A DNA stretch of 64,000 nucleotides from assembly GCA_964395835.1 (NCBI GenBank), contig CAYNBJ010000003.1:103685-167684 (forward strand), read 5' to 3'. The position numbers and the translations under genes are program-made. A model generated the notes under the pieces. That model was not told the DNA's origin, did not search any database, and worked only from the letters and a program-made list of their open reading frames with translations. Shown here piece after piece: positions 9,006 through 19,191 of the stretch (position 1 is the first letter of the stretch; each line of letters opens with the position of its first letter). Source of the stretch: LLD-282 sp964395835. Lineage in GTDB: Bacteria; Pseudomonadota; Gammaproteobacteria; Berkiellales; Berkiellaceae.

Positions 9006-9118
9006 TCACTCACATACTTTGTGTCTGTGAAGGTTGCGCTTTACTGGACTGTGCAAGAGGATTATGCTGAAGCCAATGTGGATCTGTATGTGCAGATCAA
9101 TTTGAGGCCTGCTCGGGG
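9003..9118 (+). repeat. Duplicated 3' flank of ANK gene, copy 1
   Basis: The sequence from the stop codon onward (gtgatcactcacatact and following) is closely similar to 12655-12769 after the paralogue at 12657. Together with the coding end, the shared block spans about 8640-9118 versus 12292-12769 (roughly 480 bp each). The duplication therefore included non-coding DNA. Confidence 0.8.
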
Positions 9119-10129
9119 ATGGTTGTATGCTCAAAGTTCATAAGTTGTGCAATGCCCCCATTGTCCTTCAAGTATTAAGACTGTGATCTGCTTTTGAATA
9201 GCATTTTTAAGCACATTTCGGTTTTGTTAATAAAGAATAATTTTATGTGTTTGGTCTTATCATCTGCCATACAAAAAAACCAGCTATCGCTAGGTTAATG
9301 AACCGACAGTTCTTGTTATCAAATCTCGCATCTGTCTGATTGAATATTGCGATTTTTTTTAAGGTTGTGACCCAAATACACCGAATGACCTTCAGATGAT
9401 CTCAGCAGATTGGATACCGCGCATCCATACTCACTGCTGATGGATTCACGTCTTGAGATTGCACAAGTTTGAGAATATCGCAAAAGTGTGTGTTTTTGTT
9501 TTTAGATCGGTATCTGTCTCACAGAATATGCGATAATCAATGAGAATCGATTCTTCTCTATTCAAAGCATTTCAAAGCAGGGTGATAAGGACAATTCCTG
9601 TCAGAACAGCTTATTGACTACGCATCTGAGATAGAACAGTGTCATCTGCGATTCATAAAAACGGTTCTGATAGATGCAGACATGTCCCTGCTATTGATCA
9701 AGGCGCTCTTGTGATAGCGCTCAATCTGAATCAGGCATGCTGCTTGTTTGTGAAAATGCCTTATACAATTCCTTGGTACAACGATAGTGCGATATTTTTG
9801 ACCATTGAGAGTGCTGTTTATTATGCCCAGCATTTGAATGTATTTTCAGAAAAGTGCGATACTCGTGCATTTGATGCAATGAACTGCTATCTGAGAGCCA
9901 CTCTTTTATCATCTTCCATTTTGCATCAGATTTATGTATATTTTTCGTGCAGTAAATGAAAATCTGATCGCGAAAAATTTTAAAAGATCACCATTGAACA
10001 AAGAAAAAAAGTCTTTTTATAAAATAACCCCGAAACTCTCACTAGCTTTTATAAGCAATGCTAGAGGGAATGATGAGCATCTTTCTTTAAGGCGGCTCAG
10101 AATTCTTTTTTCAGCTATAAGGAATGGCA
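9006..10129. other. Long intergenic region (1.1 kb)
   Basis: No convincing gene. An open frame of 106 codons from a GTG at 9639 to 9959 has no ribosome-binding site, no recognisable domain, and ends in the same TTTATGTATAT motif seen before the other ANK leaders, so it is probably not coding. The first 115 bases are the duplicated 3' flank. The stretch at about 9889-9945 resembles 12785-12850 and 5260-5300, consistent with a diverged copy of the ANK promoter region. Unlike its paralogues, the gene at 10130 lacks the hairpin leader. Confidence 0.4.
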
Positions 10130-12657
10130 ATGGACAACCATAAACAGCTTCAGCAAGAAATTGAAGACTTTGCATCTATGTTTGCTGATTTACAATCTGA
10201 TTCCAAGAAAGTCCAGCCTCAAGCTCTTTTAAATTATCTCAAGAACAATAAGCTCACTCAGCTGGATATTGCTCGGATAAAACCGAAGTATAGCTATTCG
10301 CATGCTTATCGGGATTTTCAGAAGAATATGATGTGCCGAATCAGTATCGAAGTCACGTTTCTCCAGAAAGCTTTGCTTCAATACAGTGAATCGAGTGATG
10401 CAACATGGCTAGAGATCGCAAAAGTCATTTTAGAGCACGATTGCCCTAGAGAAACTGTCAATCAAAATGGTGATGATGCCCTCTTTATTCTACTCAAGCA
10501 GATGCATTCGATTAAAAGTAAATTTTTTATCAATCGGGATCAACATCCTGTTCGGAAACAATATGATTCTTTAAAAGGCATTTTGAAACTGATTTTAAAG
10601 AAGCAAATATGCAAAGTGACTGATAATCGCATTGAATATTCTTTGCATTTAAAGGATTCTGCAATTGTACAGCAGCTTGTAGATGCGGAGTGTAAACAAA
10701 GGCAGCAAGATCATGGCTATCCAGACTCTCAAAATTCATTTATTACAATGTCAAAATCCAGGAAAGAAGCTATTCCTCTTCTGCATAAAGTGCTGGAATG
10801 TGTCTGCTCTAATGAATCTGCTATGAGTGGTGCTCATGTCGATGCAGGTGAGAGTGAGTTTTTCAAAATCTTTCAAATACTTGTGCAAACATATCCAGCG
10901 TTTGCGCAATATAAAAAACCACAATTTGGGCAATATCACGAAATCATTAGCACTCCTTTGGAATATGCTGTAAATGCGCTGCTGCAGGTTATGCTGGAAG
11001 ATCGCTTTTCTTTTCCATCTCAAAACATCGACCTGCTGAAAATCATTCAGTGCCTGAAGTTTCAGGGTGTTAATATCTCGAATGTGCCTTCCGTATTGAA
11101 ATCAAACTATCCAGAATGGCATCCAGTTCAAGTTTTTATACAATCTTTGATAGAGTGCAAAAATAATCAAGAAGCTGCTGCAGTGGGGTATATCGATGAA
11201 ACCGCTCTTCATATTGCGGCGAAAAACGGCAATACTGCGGATTTAAAAACTCTGCTCGAAAGAATGTATTCTAACGATTTTGTGTCTTATAGAGATCGTA
11301 AAGGCCGTACCGCCTTACATGTGGCAGCTTGGAACGGGCATGTAGAGTTTGTACAAACACTGCTTCAGATTTCTGATAACCGTTTGCTTATGAAGAAGGA
11401 TCACAGAGGCAGGACCGCCTTACATGCGGCAGCTTGGAAGTGGCATGCAGAGGTTGTGCATGTATTGCTTCAGGTTGATAAAGATTTGCTTCGGATGCAG
11501 GATCACAACGGCTGTACTGCCTTACATATGTCAGCTTGTAACACACATATAGACGTTGTGCAAAAATTGCTTGAGAAGGCTGATCAGAATTCGCTTCGGA
11601 TGCAGGATAACAATGGCCGTACTGCTTTACATTTCGCAGCTTGGAATGGGCATGTACAGTTTGTGCAAGGACTGCTTCAGGTTGATAAAGATTTGCTTCG
11701 GATGCAGGATCACAACGGCTGTACTGCNNNNNNNNNNNNNNNNNNNNNNNNNNNNNNNNNNNNNNNNNNNNNNNNNNNNNNNNNNNNNNNNNNNNNNNNN
11801 NNNNNNNNNNNNNNNNNNNNNNNNNNNTGCAGGATAACAATGGCCGTACTGCTTTACATTTCGCAGCTTGGAATGGGCATGTCAAGTTTGTGCAAGGACT
11901 GCTTCACAAGGATAAAGATTTGCTTCAAATCCAGGATCACAGTGGCCGTACTGCCTTAGATTTAGCAGTTTGGAACAGGCATGCAGAGGTTATGTCTGTA
12001 TTGCAAGCCGCCGATAAGACTTTACGTTTTCTTCAGATACCAGATAAAAAAAGCCGCACTGCCTTGCCTGAGGTCGCTGTGAATGTGCATGAAGAGGGTA
12101 TTGAAGAATTTTTTGATTGTGATAATCGCGAGGTTTACATCTCTTTGCATGATAATGGCGGATTCAATGCTATAGATTGTTTATCTCAAAAAAAGCATAG
12201 TACAGTAGCGCAAGATTTGGCACAAGTGCAAGCGCAGTATCAACAAGTGCGGTTTCAAGCACAACAGAGTGTGGTCTCGTACTGTGACGGCCTCAAGAGT
12301 GTGAATGATGATATCGCGTGTTTTAGATCGGACACTTCATCGAATTTGAAAAATGATTGCTCGCAGAATTCAGGCGAGAGTATAGCAAGCGCATCAGAGT
12401 CTCTAGAACAATTGAGTTGGTGGCAAAAAATTTGGATTTTTTCGATCGCAGTTGTGGATAGTCGTATGTGTTTTTGTGCAAGTATTGCGGAAAGAATTTG
12501 CTCATGCTTCGAATCGAATAGAGGACCAAGGACGCTGCATTCTCCTTCCAGTGTTCCGGCCACTGCGTCATTGGCATTTCAGTCACTGAATGATTCTGGT
12601 GCTCCACTAAGACGTGAGGAATCAGGAATCGATCGCAGGAAGCGCAAGAATTTGTGA
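10130..12657 (+). CDS. Ankyrin-repeat protein interrupted by assembly gap
   Basis: Paralogue of the 5412 and 12956 proteins. The start at 10130 (MDNHKQLQQ) matches both and has AAGGA at good spacing; an ATG six bases earlier lies too close to it. Residues 1 to about 350 are the shared N-terminal domain, followed by ANK repeats from about 357 (TALHVAAWNGHVEFVQTLL and similar). A run of 100 N at 11728-11827 falls inside the array. The frame before the gap and the ANK frame after it differ by one base if the gap is taken as exactly 100. They agree if its true length is 2 modulo 3, for instance the 80 bases expected from a neighbouring repeat. I therefore read one gene, not two. The C-terminus repeats the WWQKIWIF segment, one degenerate 38-residue unit and the basic DRRKRKNL end of the 5412 protein. 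Confidence 0.85.
11728..11827. other. Assembly gap (100 N)
   Basis: Exactly 100 N, the customary placeholder for a gap of unknown size. It is flanked on both sides by ANK repeat DNA that is almost identical (atgcaggatcacaacggc and atgcaggataacaatggc types). The assembler probably failed to resolve near-identical repeats. Confidence 0.98.
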
Positions 12658-12769
12658 TCACTCACATACTTCGTGTCTGTGAAAGTTATGCTTTCTGGAC
12701 TGTGCAAGAGTCTCATGCTGAAGCCAATGCGGATGTGTATGTGTGGATCAATTTGATACTTGCTCGTGA
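12655..12769 (+). repeat. Duplicated 3' flank of ANK gene, copy 2
   Basis: Matches 9003-9118 after the 5412 gene, with scattered substitutions (for example cttcgtgtctgtgaaag versus ctttgtgtctgtgaagg). Confidence 0.8.
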
Positions 12770-12866
12770 GTGCATAAAATGAAATTCTATCTGAGACGGA
12801 TGCGGTTATCCTCTTTTACCCCATGTGTTTTTTGTGTATATTAATCATGTATTTGCGGTGAAAACC

Positions 12867-12955
12867 GCAGCAACCCTCTTTGTTGGCTCTGACACAAGAT
12901 ATCAGAGCTAAGATTTGTTTTTTCTAGCATAGCCTATCAGCTCTAAGGATTTAAA
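12867..12955 (+). promoter_or_regulatory. Conserved structured 5' leader, copy 2
   Basis: Near-identical to 5324-5411. The GGCTCTGA (12885-12892) / TCAGAGCT (12902-12909) hairpin is retained, although one loop base differs. Just upstream a further hairpin TGCGGT-GAAA-ACCGCA (12853-12868) is perfect and has a GNRA tetraloop. Copy 1 has only a weaker version of it, also with a GAAA loop. AAGGA lies six bases before the ATG. Stem conservation with loop variation favours a functional RNA, but with two copies that share recent ancestry this is weak evidence. Confidence 0.5.
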
Positions 12956-14704
12956 ATGGACAACCATAAACAGCTTCAGCAAGAAATTGAAGACTTTGCA
13001 TCTATGGTTGCTGATTTACAATCTGATTTTAAGACAGTCCAGCCTCACGCTCTTTTAAATTGTCTCAAGAACAATAAACTCACTCAGCTGAATATTGCTG
13101 GGATAAAACCGAAGTATAGCTATTCGCATGCTTATTGGGATGTTGAGAAGAATATGATGTGCCGAATCGGTATCGAAGTCACGTTTCTCCAGAAAGCTTT
13201 GCTTCAATACAGTGAATCGAGTGATGCAACATGGCTAGAGATCGCAAAAGTCATTTTAGAGCACGATTGCCCTAGAGAAACTGTCAATCAAAATGGCGAT
13301 GATGCTCTCTTACTCGTGCTTAAAGAAATTTGTGATATTAAACGTGGTGTGTATGTGCGCGATGCTTCAAGCCCGATGGCGCTTGTTGACTCAGAAATTT
13401 ATTCACGCTATAAGGCAATGATTGAAATATTTGATCTGATTTTAGAGAAAAATATCTGTATAGTGGATACCGCTCATATCTCAAGTGCTATTCATACCGC
13501 AGATTCTTCAATTGTGCATCGCATTGTATCGCGGGAGAAGTGGCAAAGTACGTGTCGTAATAGCCAGATTTCTCAAAATAGAAGTTTCGTCTGTTCTTCA
13601 TTTCGTTCGACCGCGCCTCGTCTTTTGTATTGGCCTATTTTTGATAGTCCAATTGATTACGCGATCATGTGGTCTTGGCGAAGCTTTCTCAGAGCTCAAA
13701 CCGATTCTCAGAATCCTCAAGAGGAACATCGTGAAAGCGAAGCTGTCCAAATTTTTAAAAGACTTTTGGAGGCATATCCAAGCTTAGTCAATGATCGAGA
13801 TCAAGACGGGAACACTCTTTTGCTATGTGCTTTAAATGCTGTTTATATACGGACAATAAGCGAAGATTATGATCAAAAGCATTATGATGCGCAACTGAGC
13901 GATAGTATTGCAGTTCTTCAATGTCTTTTGAAAAGAACAGATCTTGATATTCATCTCGCCAATCAGAATAACCAGAATTTTCATGATCTTTTAAACAGAT
14001 TTCATCAATCGTCTCCAGTGCGCTGTTTTATATCTTATCTGCTGCGGTACACAGGCGCATCAGTTGTGACCAGAGTAGAGCTCTTTGTTGCTGCCCAAAA
14101 AGGCGATTTAGACTATCTCTTAAAAGCGATAGAGGGTTTTAATCAGGATGCTGTGCTCATATCGTTTTTTTTGAACTTTAAGGATGAGCGGGGGCGCACA
14201 GTCTTACATGTAGCTGCCGAGCAAGGACATCAGGCTTTTGTGCAGACGCTGCTCCAGCAAGTAGACTCTCTTGGTTTCGCTAAGGATCAACATACAAACA
14301 CTCCATTGCATGTCGCTGCTGCCAATGGGCATTTAGATGTTGTGCATGTATTTCTTCAGTGCCCTTGGCGGTTGGTGCGTCTCACTAATAGTGAAGGACG
14401 AACCCCTTTACATATGGCAGCTTTAAATGGGCATTTAAATGTTGTGAAAGTTATTGTGGAAGCTGAGGGGGAATTCATTGATCGGACAGATCAAAATGGG
14501 CAAACAGCTGCCATTTTGGCAAAGAAATATGGGCACATTCATGTTGAGCAGTATTTAGTCTCATTGTGTTCGTTGGGTCATTTAACCCCAATTTTAACAT
14601 TTTCTTCTCGTAAGGATAGTCTATCAGTGCACACAGAGGGCAAGAGTCCAACTGTGGCTTCTGACTCTCTTGCGGACAAACAGAAACTTTCTCATAAAAA
14701 TTAG
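12956..14704 (+). CDS. Ankyrin-repeat protein, mosaic paralogue
   Basis: A 582-residue protein. The first ~119 codons (12956-13312) are nearly identical in DNA to 10130-10486, with about 15 differences by eye, mostly amino-acid-changing. Similarity then drops abruptly, although the protein remains homologous to the shared N-terminal domain. Residues about 370-530 contain four to five ANK repeats (RTVLHVAAEQGHQAFVQTLL, TPLHVAAANGHLDVVHVFL, TPLHMAALNGHLNVVKVIV). The aromatic WWQ segment and RRKRK end of the paralogues are absent; the tail is Ser/Lys-rich and ends in KLSHKN. It looks like a recombinant of family modules. Confidence 0.85.
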   Translation: MDNHKQLQQEIEDFASMVADLQSDFKTVQPHALLNCLKNNKLTQLNIAGIKPKYSYSHAYWDVEKNMMCRIGIEVTFLQKALLQYSESSDATWLEIAKVILEHDCPRETVNQNGDDALLLVLKEICDIKRGVYVRDASSPMALVDSEIYSRYKAMIEIFDLILEKNICIVDTAHISSAIHTADSSIVHRIVSREKWQSTCRNSQISQNRSFVCSSFRSTAPRLLYWPIFDSPIDYAIMWSWRSFLRAQTDSQNPQEEHRESEAVQIFKRLLEAYPSLVNDRDQDGNTLLLCALNAVYIRTISEDYDQKHYDAQLSDSIAVLQCLLKRTDLDIHLANQNNQNFHDLLNRFHQSSPVRCFISYLLRYTGASVVTRVELFVAAQKGDLDYLLKAIEGFNQDAVLISFFLNFKDERGRTVLHVAAEQGHQAFVQTLLQQVDSLGFAKDQHTNTPLHVAAANGHLDVVHVFLQCPWRLVRLTNSEGRTPLHMAALNGHLNVVKVIVEAEGEFIDRTDQNGQTAAILAKKYGHIHVEQYLVSLCSLGHLTPILTFSSRKDSLSVHTEGKSPTVASDSLADKQKLSHKN

Positions 14705-15090
14705 ACTGAGTGTGAAAGATGCTTAAGAGAGCCTGTATTGACCTTTGAAAGTTGTTTGCCTTGACCATGCAAAAATATGAGTCGAAGTGTGCTGTGGATG
14801 GGCGTGCAATCTATATGTCCTTATCAAGTTGACGATGTCTTGTCAGAGAAGTGTATTTAAGAAAATTGAGAAAAGGTATTCAATCGAAGATCGGTGTTTT
14901 TATCGGCATGATTGGCATCGAAAATAGAGAAAGTTACGCATAAGCTGTTCATCCATATGTTTTTTTTTGATATCTTGCCTTCCGTTTTCGGATAAAATTA
15001 TGTTATTATTCATATGTTTCGGCGTTCGATCAGTATTTCAGTGAATCTTGAGTCGATCTATCTCTTCTGCATTATCAATAAGGACCGTAT
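14705..15090. other. Intergenic region
   Basis: About 390 bases without a gene that I can support. AAGGA at the right end serves the 15091 gene. No leader hairpin of the type seen at 5324 is present and I see no clear promoter. Confidence 0.35.
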
Positions 15091-17700
15091 ATGACTCAAA
15101 ATCTAATTTCTAGTGATAACAAGGGTCAGCTGAATTTTATGAGCTCAATCCAACATCTGCTTTTATTAGAGAATACGTTGAAGTTAAAACGGTTGCCTAT
15201 GCCAGGCTCAAAGTTAGACTGTAATGATGATAAGCAAGTGCGACAGATAAAGAGCGCGATAACGGCGACTCGAGGTCAGTTGGAGGCTCTTGTTAAGGCA
15301 CTAAATGCTGATTGTTTGAAAGAATTATCATTAGCCAAGATGCGTCAGGAAGAATGGATCTCAGAGGAAACCTTTAAGAAGCTGGATGAGGTTTTGCAAA
15401 AGATCAATCAAAATGAAAAGTGGATGGTCAGTAAAACGCAAATTATACGAAGTTGTCAGGCGATTCACAGCTTAAACATGTCAGATGCATGTGTCGATGA
15501 TAAACAAATCACGGAATCTTTATTGAGAATCCATACTGAGCTCTCACAATTCACTCCTGAGATGCAAGCACGTATGCTGACAGACTTAGCAGACCATATA
15601 AATCATAAGCTTTTGGAGTCCTTAAAACACGCCCTTGTCTTATATAATGCAGTTCGCGATTCTAATCTCGAATCTGTCGATAATGTTTTGAAGCAATGCC
15701 AGTCGAAACCATGCCTTATTATTTTGAAATATATGGAGCTCGCTTTTGAAAAAGAGGAGATGTTGCCTCGTGCATCTGGCAATGAATGTGCAGATCTGAT
15801 GCGGTGGTGGATCAGCAAAGGGGTAATACAGAATGTAAAAGCGCCTGAGCAATCTCTTGTAAAGAAGGCTGCTTCGTTGGGGCAACTGAATGTTGTGAAA
15901 TTCATTTTTAAGCAGCATGATTGGGAGCGAGGTGTTATTGAGATACAAGACATTTTAGAGTCTATCGATAAAGAGAAAGATGCAGACCTATTGTTCTATT
16001 TGAGAAGAGAACAATTCATGCGCAATCTAGAAAAAGTACTTCAGTTGAGAGCGGGGACTTTAGACGAGCACAATACGATTCTGACATCGGATAATCTGGT
16101 AAAATTTTTTGGAACAGATGTATCTGCGCTTATCAATAAGATTTTCACTGACTGGCAAACGGACAGGCAGGATCAGTTAGAAGGTGTCAATGCGCGGGAA
16201 TTTGCGAGTGCTCTCGATGATCTCTATTCGCAGTTGCAAAATTATCTGCAGACTCTGTCTCAGTGGCATCCGCATTATTGGTGTATTGCAAATCTTCTTG
16301 ATATCGATCACGATAAGTGCCGACAAATGCTGGGCCTCTCTTCTCAGGGCAAGACTTTATTACATCAAGCAGCAGAAAATGGCAAAATAGACGAGAGTTT
16401 GGAAAAGGAGATTGCGTCTGTTTCAGCTGCTGATGTATATACGTATATAAACTATCGTGATCATCAGAATCAGAGTTCATGGTCTCTAGCTGCTTCGAAA
16501 GGGCATGAGAATGTGCTGCAGTGGCTGATAGACAAACATCCACGCATGGAATACGACTTACAGACACATTCTGAATCGATCTTGCATGTTGCTGCTGATT
16601 TTAACCGTTTAGGAGTTGTGAAATTTCTGATTGAGCAGAGAAAGCAGAAGAGTGATGTTCAAATAAATGGAGAAACTGCGCTAGATGTGGCGCAAAAAAA
16701 GGGTCATACAGATATAGTAAAATATTTGAAAACCATTAAAGCTCTGAATATCTTACAGAACATTGCTTCGAGTTATGTGCAATTACCACAAGACAGTCAT
16801 GAAAGTGAAAATCAGCAAGGCAGAGATTTGATCGCTACTCTTTTTCCTACAAACGAAATTGATTCTGGCTATCTCAGAGAAAAGCTTGCTAGTGATGAAT
16901 GGCAGCGGAGATTCGATCAGTGGTCTCCAGCGAAATTGTTGATCGAATATATTTTTTCAGAATCGGTGCAATCGCCAGTCACTGAGCAAGATGCGCAAAA
17001 GTACTACGCTAATAGACGGACGCCACTCCATCTTGCAGCACAGGAAAACGATATACAGAAAGTCAAAGATCTGCTGGCTCAAGATAAGCAGAATCTATAC
17101 CGATGGGTCACTTATTGTGATTCTCAGGGACGTAGCGCATTGCACGTAGCTGCTGCTAATGGCGCTGTAGAGATTCTACGAATGCTTCTTAGTGTAGAAA
17201 GCAGCACCGATCGATTAACTGAGCAGACACTTGCCTGTGAGGCGATTAATAACGGTCGCTTAGAGGTCCTTGACTTTCTTGTTAGAGAGCGTAACTGGTG
17301 GCATCTTGCAACGGATGAAAATAAAACAACGGCCTTAGGTTTAGCTCAAGCAAAGGGCTCTATGTCAGGAATATGGTATTTGAAAAAACTTATATATATC
17401 GATTTCGTAAAGAATTGGCTCATCACAGTACCGGATTTCTTCAGCAGTCTTCACAGAAGGATTTATGATTTTTTTGCGGCTCTCTGGTTAGAGCTGTTAG
17501 GTTTTTTGAATTACAATACTGCACAATCCGATGCCTCTGAGAGTTCAAGTGTGATCGATCAGTCTGTGAATGAACAGAAACCAGTCGGTCCGAGCAGATC
17601 AAAAATTGTGTATCAGGTCCAGTCTCAACGAGAGCAGTGTTTTAATGAGGAGCGTGCTGATTTCAACAACACCCCTCGTTTGCGCGCAGGCTCATTCTGA
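15091..17700 (+). CDS. Large ankyrin-repeat protein
   Basis: An 869-residue protein; AAGGA lies six bases before the ATG. The first ~400 residues are helical with few clear repeats (an ANK-like stretch near 240-280). ANK repeats are clear at about 420-560 (LLHQAAENGKIDESL, ILHVAADFNRLGVVKFLI, TALDVAQKKGHTDIVKYL) and about 642-760 (TPLHLAAQENDIQKVKDLL, SALHVAAANGAVEILRMLL). At about 771-806 there is an aromatic-hydrophobic segment (PDFFSSLHRRIYDFFAALW, then LELLGFL) that could associate with membranes. A polar tail follows. There is no N-terminal signal. It is not close in sequence to the 5412 family, but the order of modules is the same. Confidence 0.85.
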   Translation: MTQNLISSDNKGQLNFMSSIQHLLLLENTLKLKRLPMPGSKLDCNDDKQVRQIKSAITATRGQLEALVKALNADCLKELSLAKMRQEEWISEETFKKLDEVLQKINQNEKWMVSKTQIIRSCQAIHSLNMSDACVDDKQITESLLRIHTELSQFTPEMQARMLTDLADHINHKLLESLKHALVLYNAVRDSNLESVDNVLKQCQSKPCLIILKYMELAFEKEEMLPRASGNECADLMRWWISKGVIQNVKAPEQSLVKKAASLGQLNVVKFIFKQHDWERGVIEIQDILESIDKEKDADLLFYLRREQFMRNLEKVLQLRAGTLDEHNTILTSDNLVKFFGTDVSALINKIFTDWQTDRQDQLEGVNAREFASALDDLYSQLQNYLQTLSQWHPHYWCIANLLDIDHDKCRQMLGLSSQGKTLLHQAAENGKIDESLEKEIASVSAADVYTYINYRDHQNQSSWSLAASKGHENVLQWLIDKHPRMEYDLQTHSESILHVAADFNRLGVVKFLIEQRKQKSDVQINGETALDVAQKKGHTDIVKYLKTIKALNILQNIASSYVQLPQDSHESENQQGRDLIATLFPTNEIDSGYLREKLASDEWQRRFDQWSPAKLLIEYIFSESVQSPVTEQDAQKYYANRRTPLHLAAQENDIQKVKDLLAQDKQNLYRWVTYCDSQGRSALHVAAANGAVEILRMLLSVESSTDRLTEQTLACEAINNGRLEVLDFLVRERNWWHLATDENKTTALGLAQAKGSMSGIWYLKKLIYIDFVKNWLITVPDFFSSLHRRIYDFFAALWLELLGFLNYNTAQSDASESSSVIDQSVNEQKPVGPSRSKIVYQVQSQREQCFNEERADFNNTPRLRAGSF

Positions 17701-17865
17701 TATTTTGCAGCTTGACTTGCACAGATGGATGTTCGTTTCTCTGTGCATAGAGTCTTGATTAAGGCAACAGGGAGTGTGATGAGATTTGTTCGATCAGCTC
17801 AATTTATGAGAGAGGCGCTTTGGTTTTTCACTTGATTTCGGTGATTCTGTGTACTTAGAGGAGCT

Positions 17866-19188
17866 TCAGTTTGCTAATGCCCCTTCAGTCCATCTATCTA
17901 AGGTACTGAGTGCTTCTAACACAGGTACTCCTGAAAGGAGGTCTAGCTTAAGACAAGCTTGAAAGTATTCATAGAACGCTTGATAAAGTTGATATTCTTG
18001 ACTAATCACTGCTTGTACAGCCTCTAAAACGTCTGACGTTGTTCGTTGTCCTGCATCAAAACTTGCTTCAGCTGCTTCTAAGTAAACTCGCGCAGAATAA
18101 AGACTCTCTTTTTGGGCTTTAATTTGCCGGAACAGGCTTTTTGCTTGTTTGAATGCTAAGTCTTTATTATTTTCAAAATCTAAAAGAGCTTGTTGATAAG
18201 CACTTTGCGAGGATTGAACCATATAGCTTTGTTGATTGATTTGAGAGAATGAGCTCGCGCCAGCTGGTGGCGCCCATGAAAGTGAGACTCCACCAGAAAT
18301 AGAGTGGTAACCATTCGAGATGGCTTGGGATATTGGAGAAACTGTGTATGCGCTGTATGCATTCAGAACAGGGAGTAGGCCGGACTGAATACTTTTTAAA
18401 AGATATTTTTGATACGCAACTTGATGCTGCGCGATCAGCACAGAGGCGTGAGTGTTTTCTTGTGTTTTGAGTTGCGGTTTAGGAACCATGAGTGAGCTTT
18501 CTAGGTCTTGTAACTGATTGATAGGTGATCCAATAAATGTTTCTAATGCCATCTGTGATTGTGAGAGTCCGAGTTGAGCTTGAATGAGGATGGATTTGGC
18601 TTGCGCTAAAGCTGAATTGGCTTCATCAAGATCTGTTTTTGCAACTAATCCAACATCGAAGCGTGCCAAGATATCTTTGTATAAAGATTGATGCATTTCT
18701 AATTTTTTTTCAGAAAGCTTTAGATTTTTTTTGTTTTTCAAGACTTGAAAATATCGACTTGCGAGTTCTTGGGTAAAATTTTCTATAAAAAGCTGATACT
18801 GATATTCGGCAATTTCTTTACTTTCTTTGGAACTGTAATATCGATAAAAATTTACTGGCGTATATAAAGGAATAGAGACCTGAAGATTCACTTGAGTTTG
18901 TTGAAAAGAGATTTGATCAGAACTTAAGATCGATCCGGAACTGGGATGAGTATAGGCACCATGAAATGAAATTCCAGAGCTTTGTGAACCTGTCGCATTT
19001 ATAGAAGGGAATAAACTCCCAATAGAAACATCAGGATTTAAACGAGAACTTTCGCAAGCGTATTCTTGTGATTTCCAATAAGGGCTTTTTTGGGCTGCGA
19101 GTTCAAAGAGGTCTTTTAGAGATGCGCTGTATACAACACTAGTACATAAAATCAAAAAAGCTGCTCGAAGCCAATAAAGCATGTTCAT
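17866..19188 (-). CDS. tolC: TolC-family outer membrane channel
   Basis: A 440-residue protein. A hydrophobic signal peptide (LRAAFLILCTSVVYSASL) is followed by two outer-membrane-efflux-type halves rich in long helices, typical of TolC/OprM channels that connect inner-membrane pumps to the exterior. Motifs such as YFQVLKNKKNLKLSEKKLEM, GLVAKTDLDEANSALAQAKS and GQRTTSDVLEAVQAVISQEY are characteristic of the coiled-coil barrel. Its length is normal for the family. It is last in a minus-strand operon qmcA-nfeD-tolC, with three bases between it and nfeD. The RND adaptor/pump pair at 48-52 kb has no channel of its own and may use this one (inference). Confidence 0.88.
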   Translation of the reverse strand: MNMLYWLRAAFLILCTSVVYSASLKDLFELAAQKSPYWKSQEYACESSRLNPDVSIGSLFPSINATGSQSSGISFHGAYTHPSSGSILSSDQISFQQTQVNLQVSIPLYTPVNFYRYYSSKESKEIAEYQYQLFIENFTQELASRYFQVLKNKKNLKLSEKKLEMHQSLYKDILARFDVGLVAKTDLDEANSALAQAKSILIQAQLGLSQSQMALETFIGSPINQLQDLESSLMVPKPQLKTQENTHASVLIAQHQVAYQKYLLKSIQSGLLPVLNAYSAYTVSPISQAISNGYHSISGGVSLSWAPPAGASSFSQINQQSYMVQSSQSAYQQALLDFENNKDLAFKQAKSLFRQIKAQKESLYSARVYLEAAEASFDAGQRTTSDVLEAVQAVISQEYQLYQAFYEYFQACLKLDLLSGVPVLEALSTLDRWTEGALAN

Positions 19189-19191
19189 ATT

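Noticed and set aside
9639..9959. 106-codon plus-strand frame between ANK genes
   Set aside because: GTG start without a ribosome-binding site, no domain, composition unlike the real genes, and its end overlaps the promoter-like sequence shared with other ANK leaders.
11890..12657. Separate 255-residue ANK gene after the N-gap
   Set aside because: The coding frame continues backwards to the gap and the repeats match the upstream part, so it is the 3' end of the 10130 gene.
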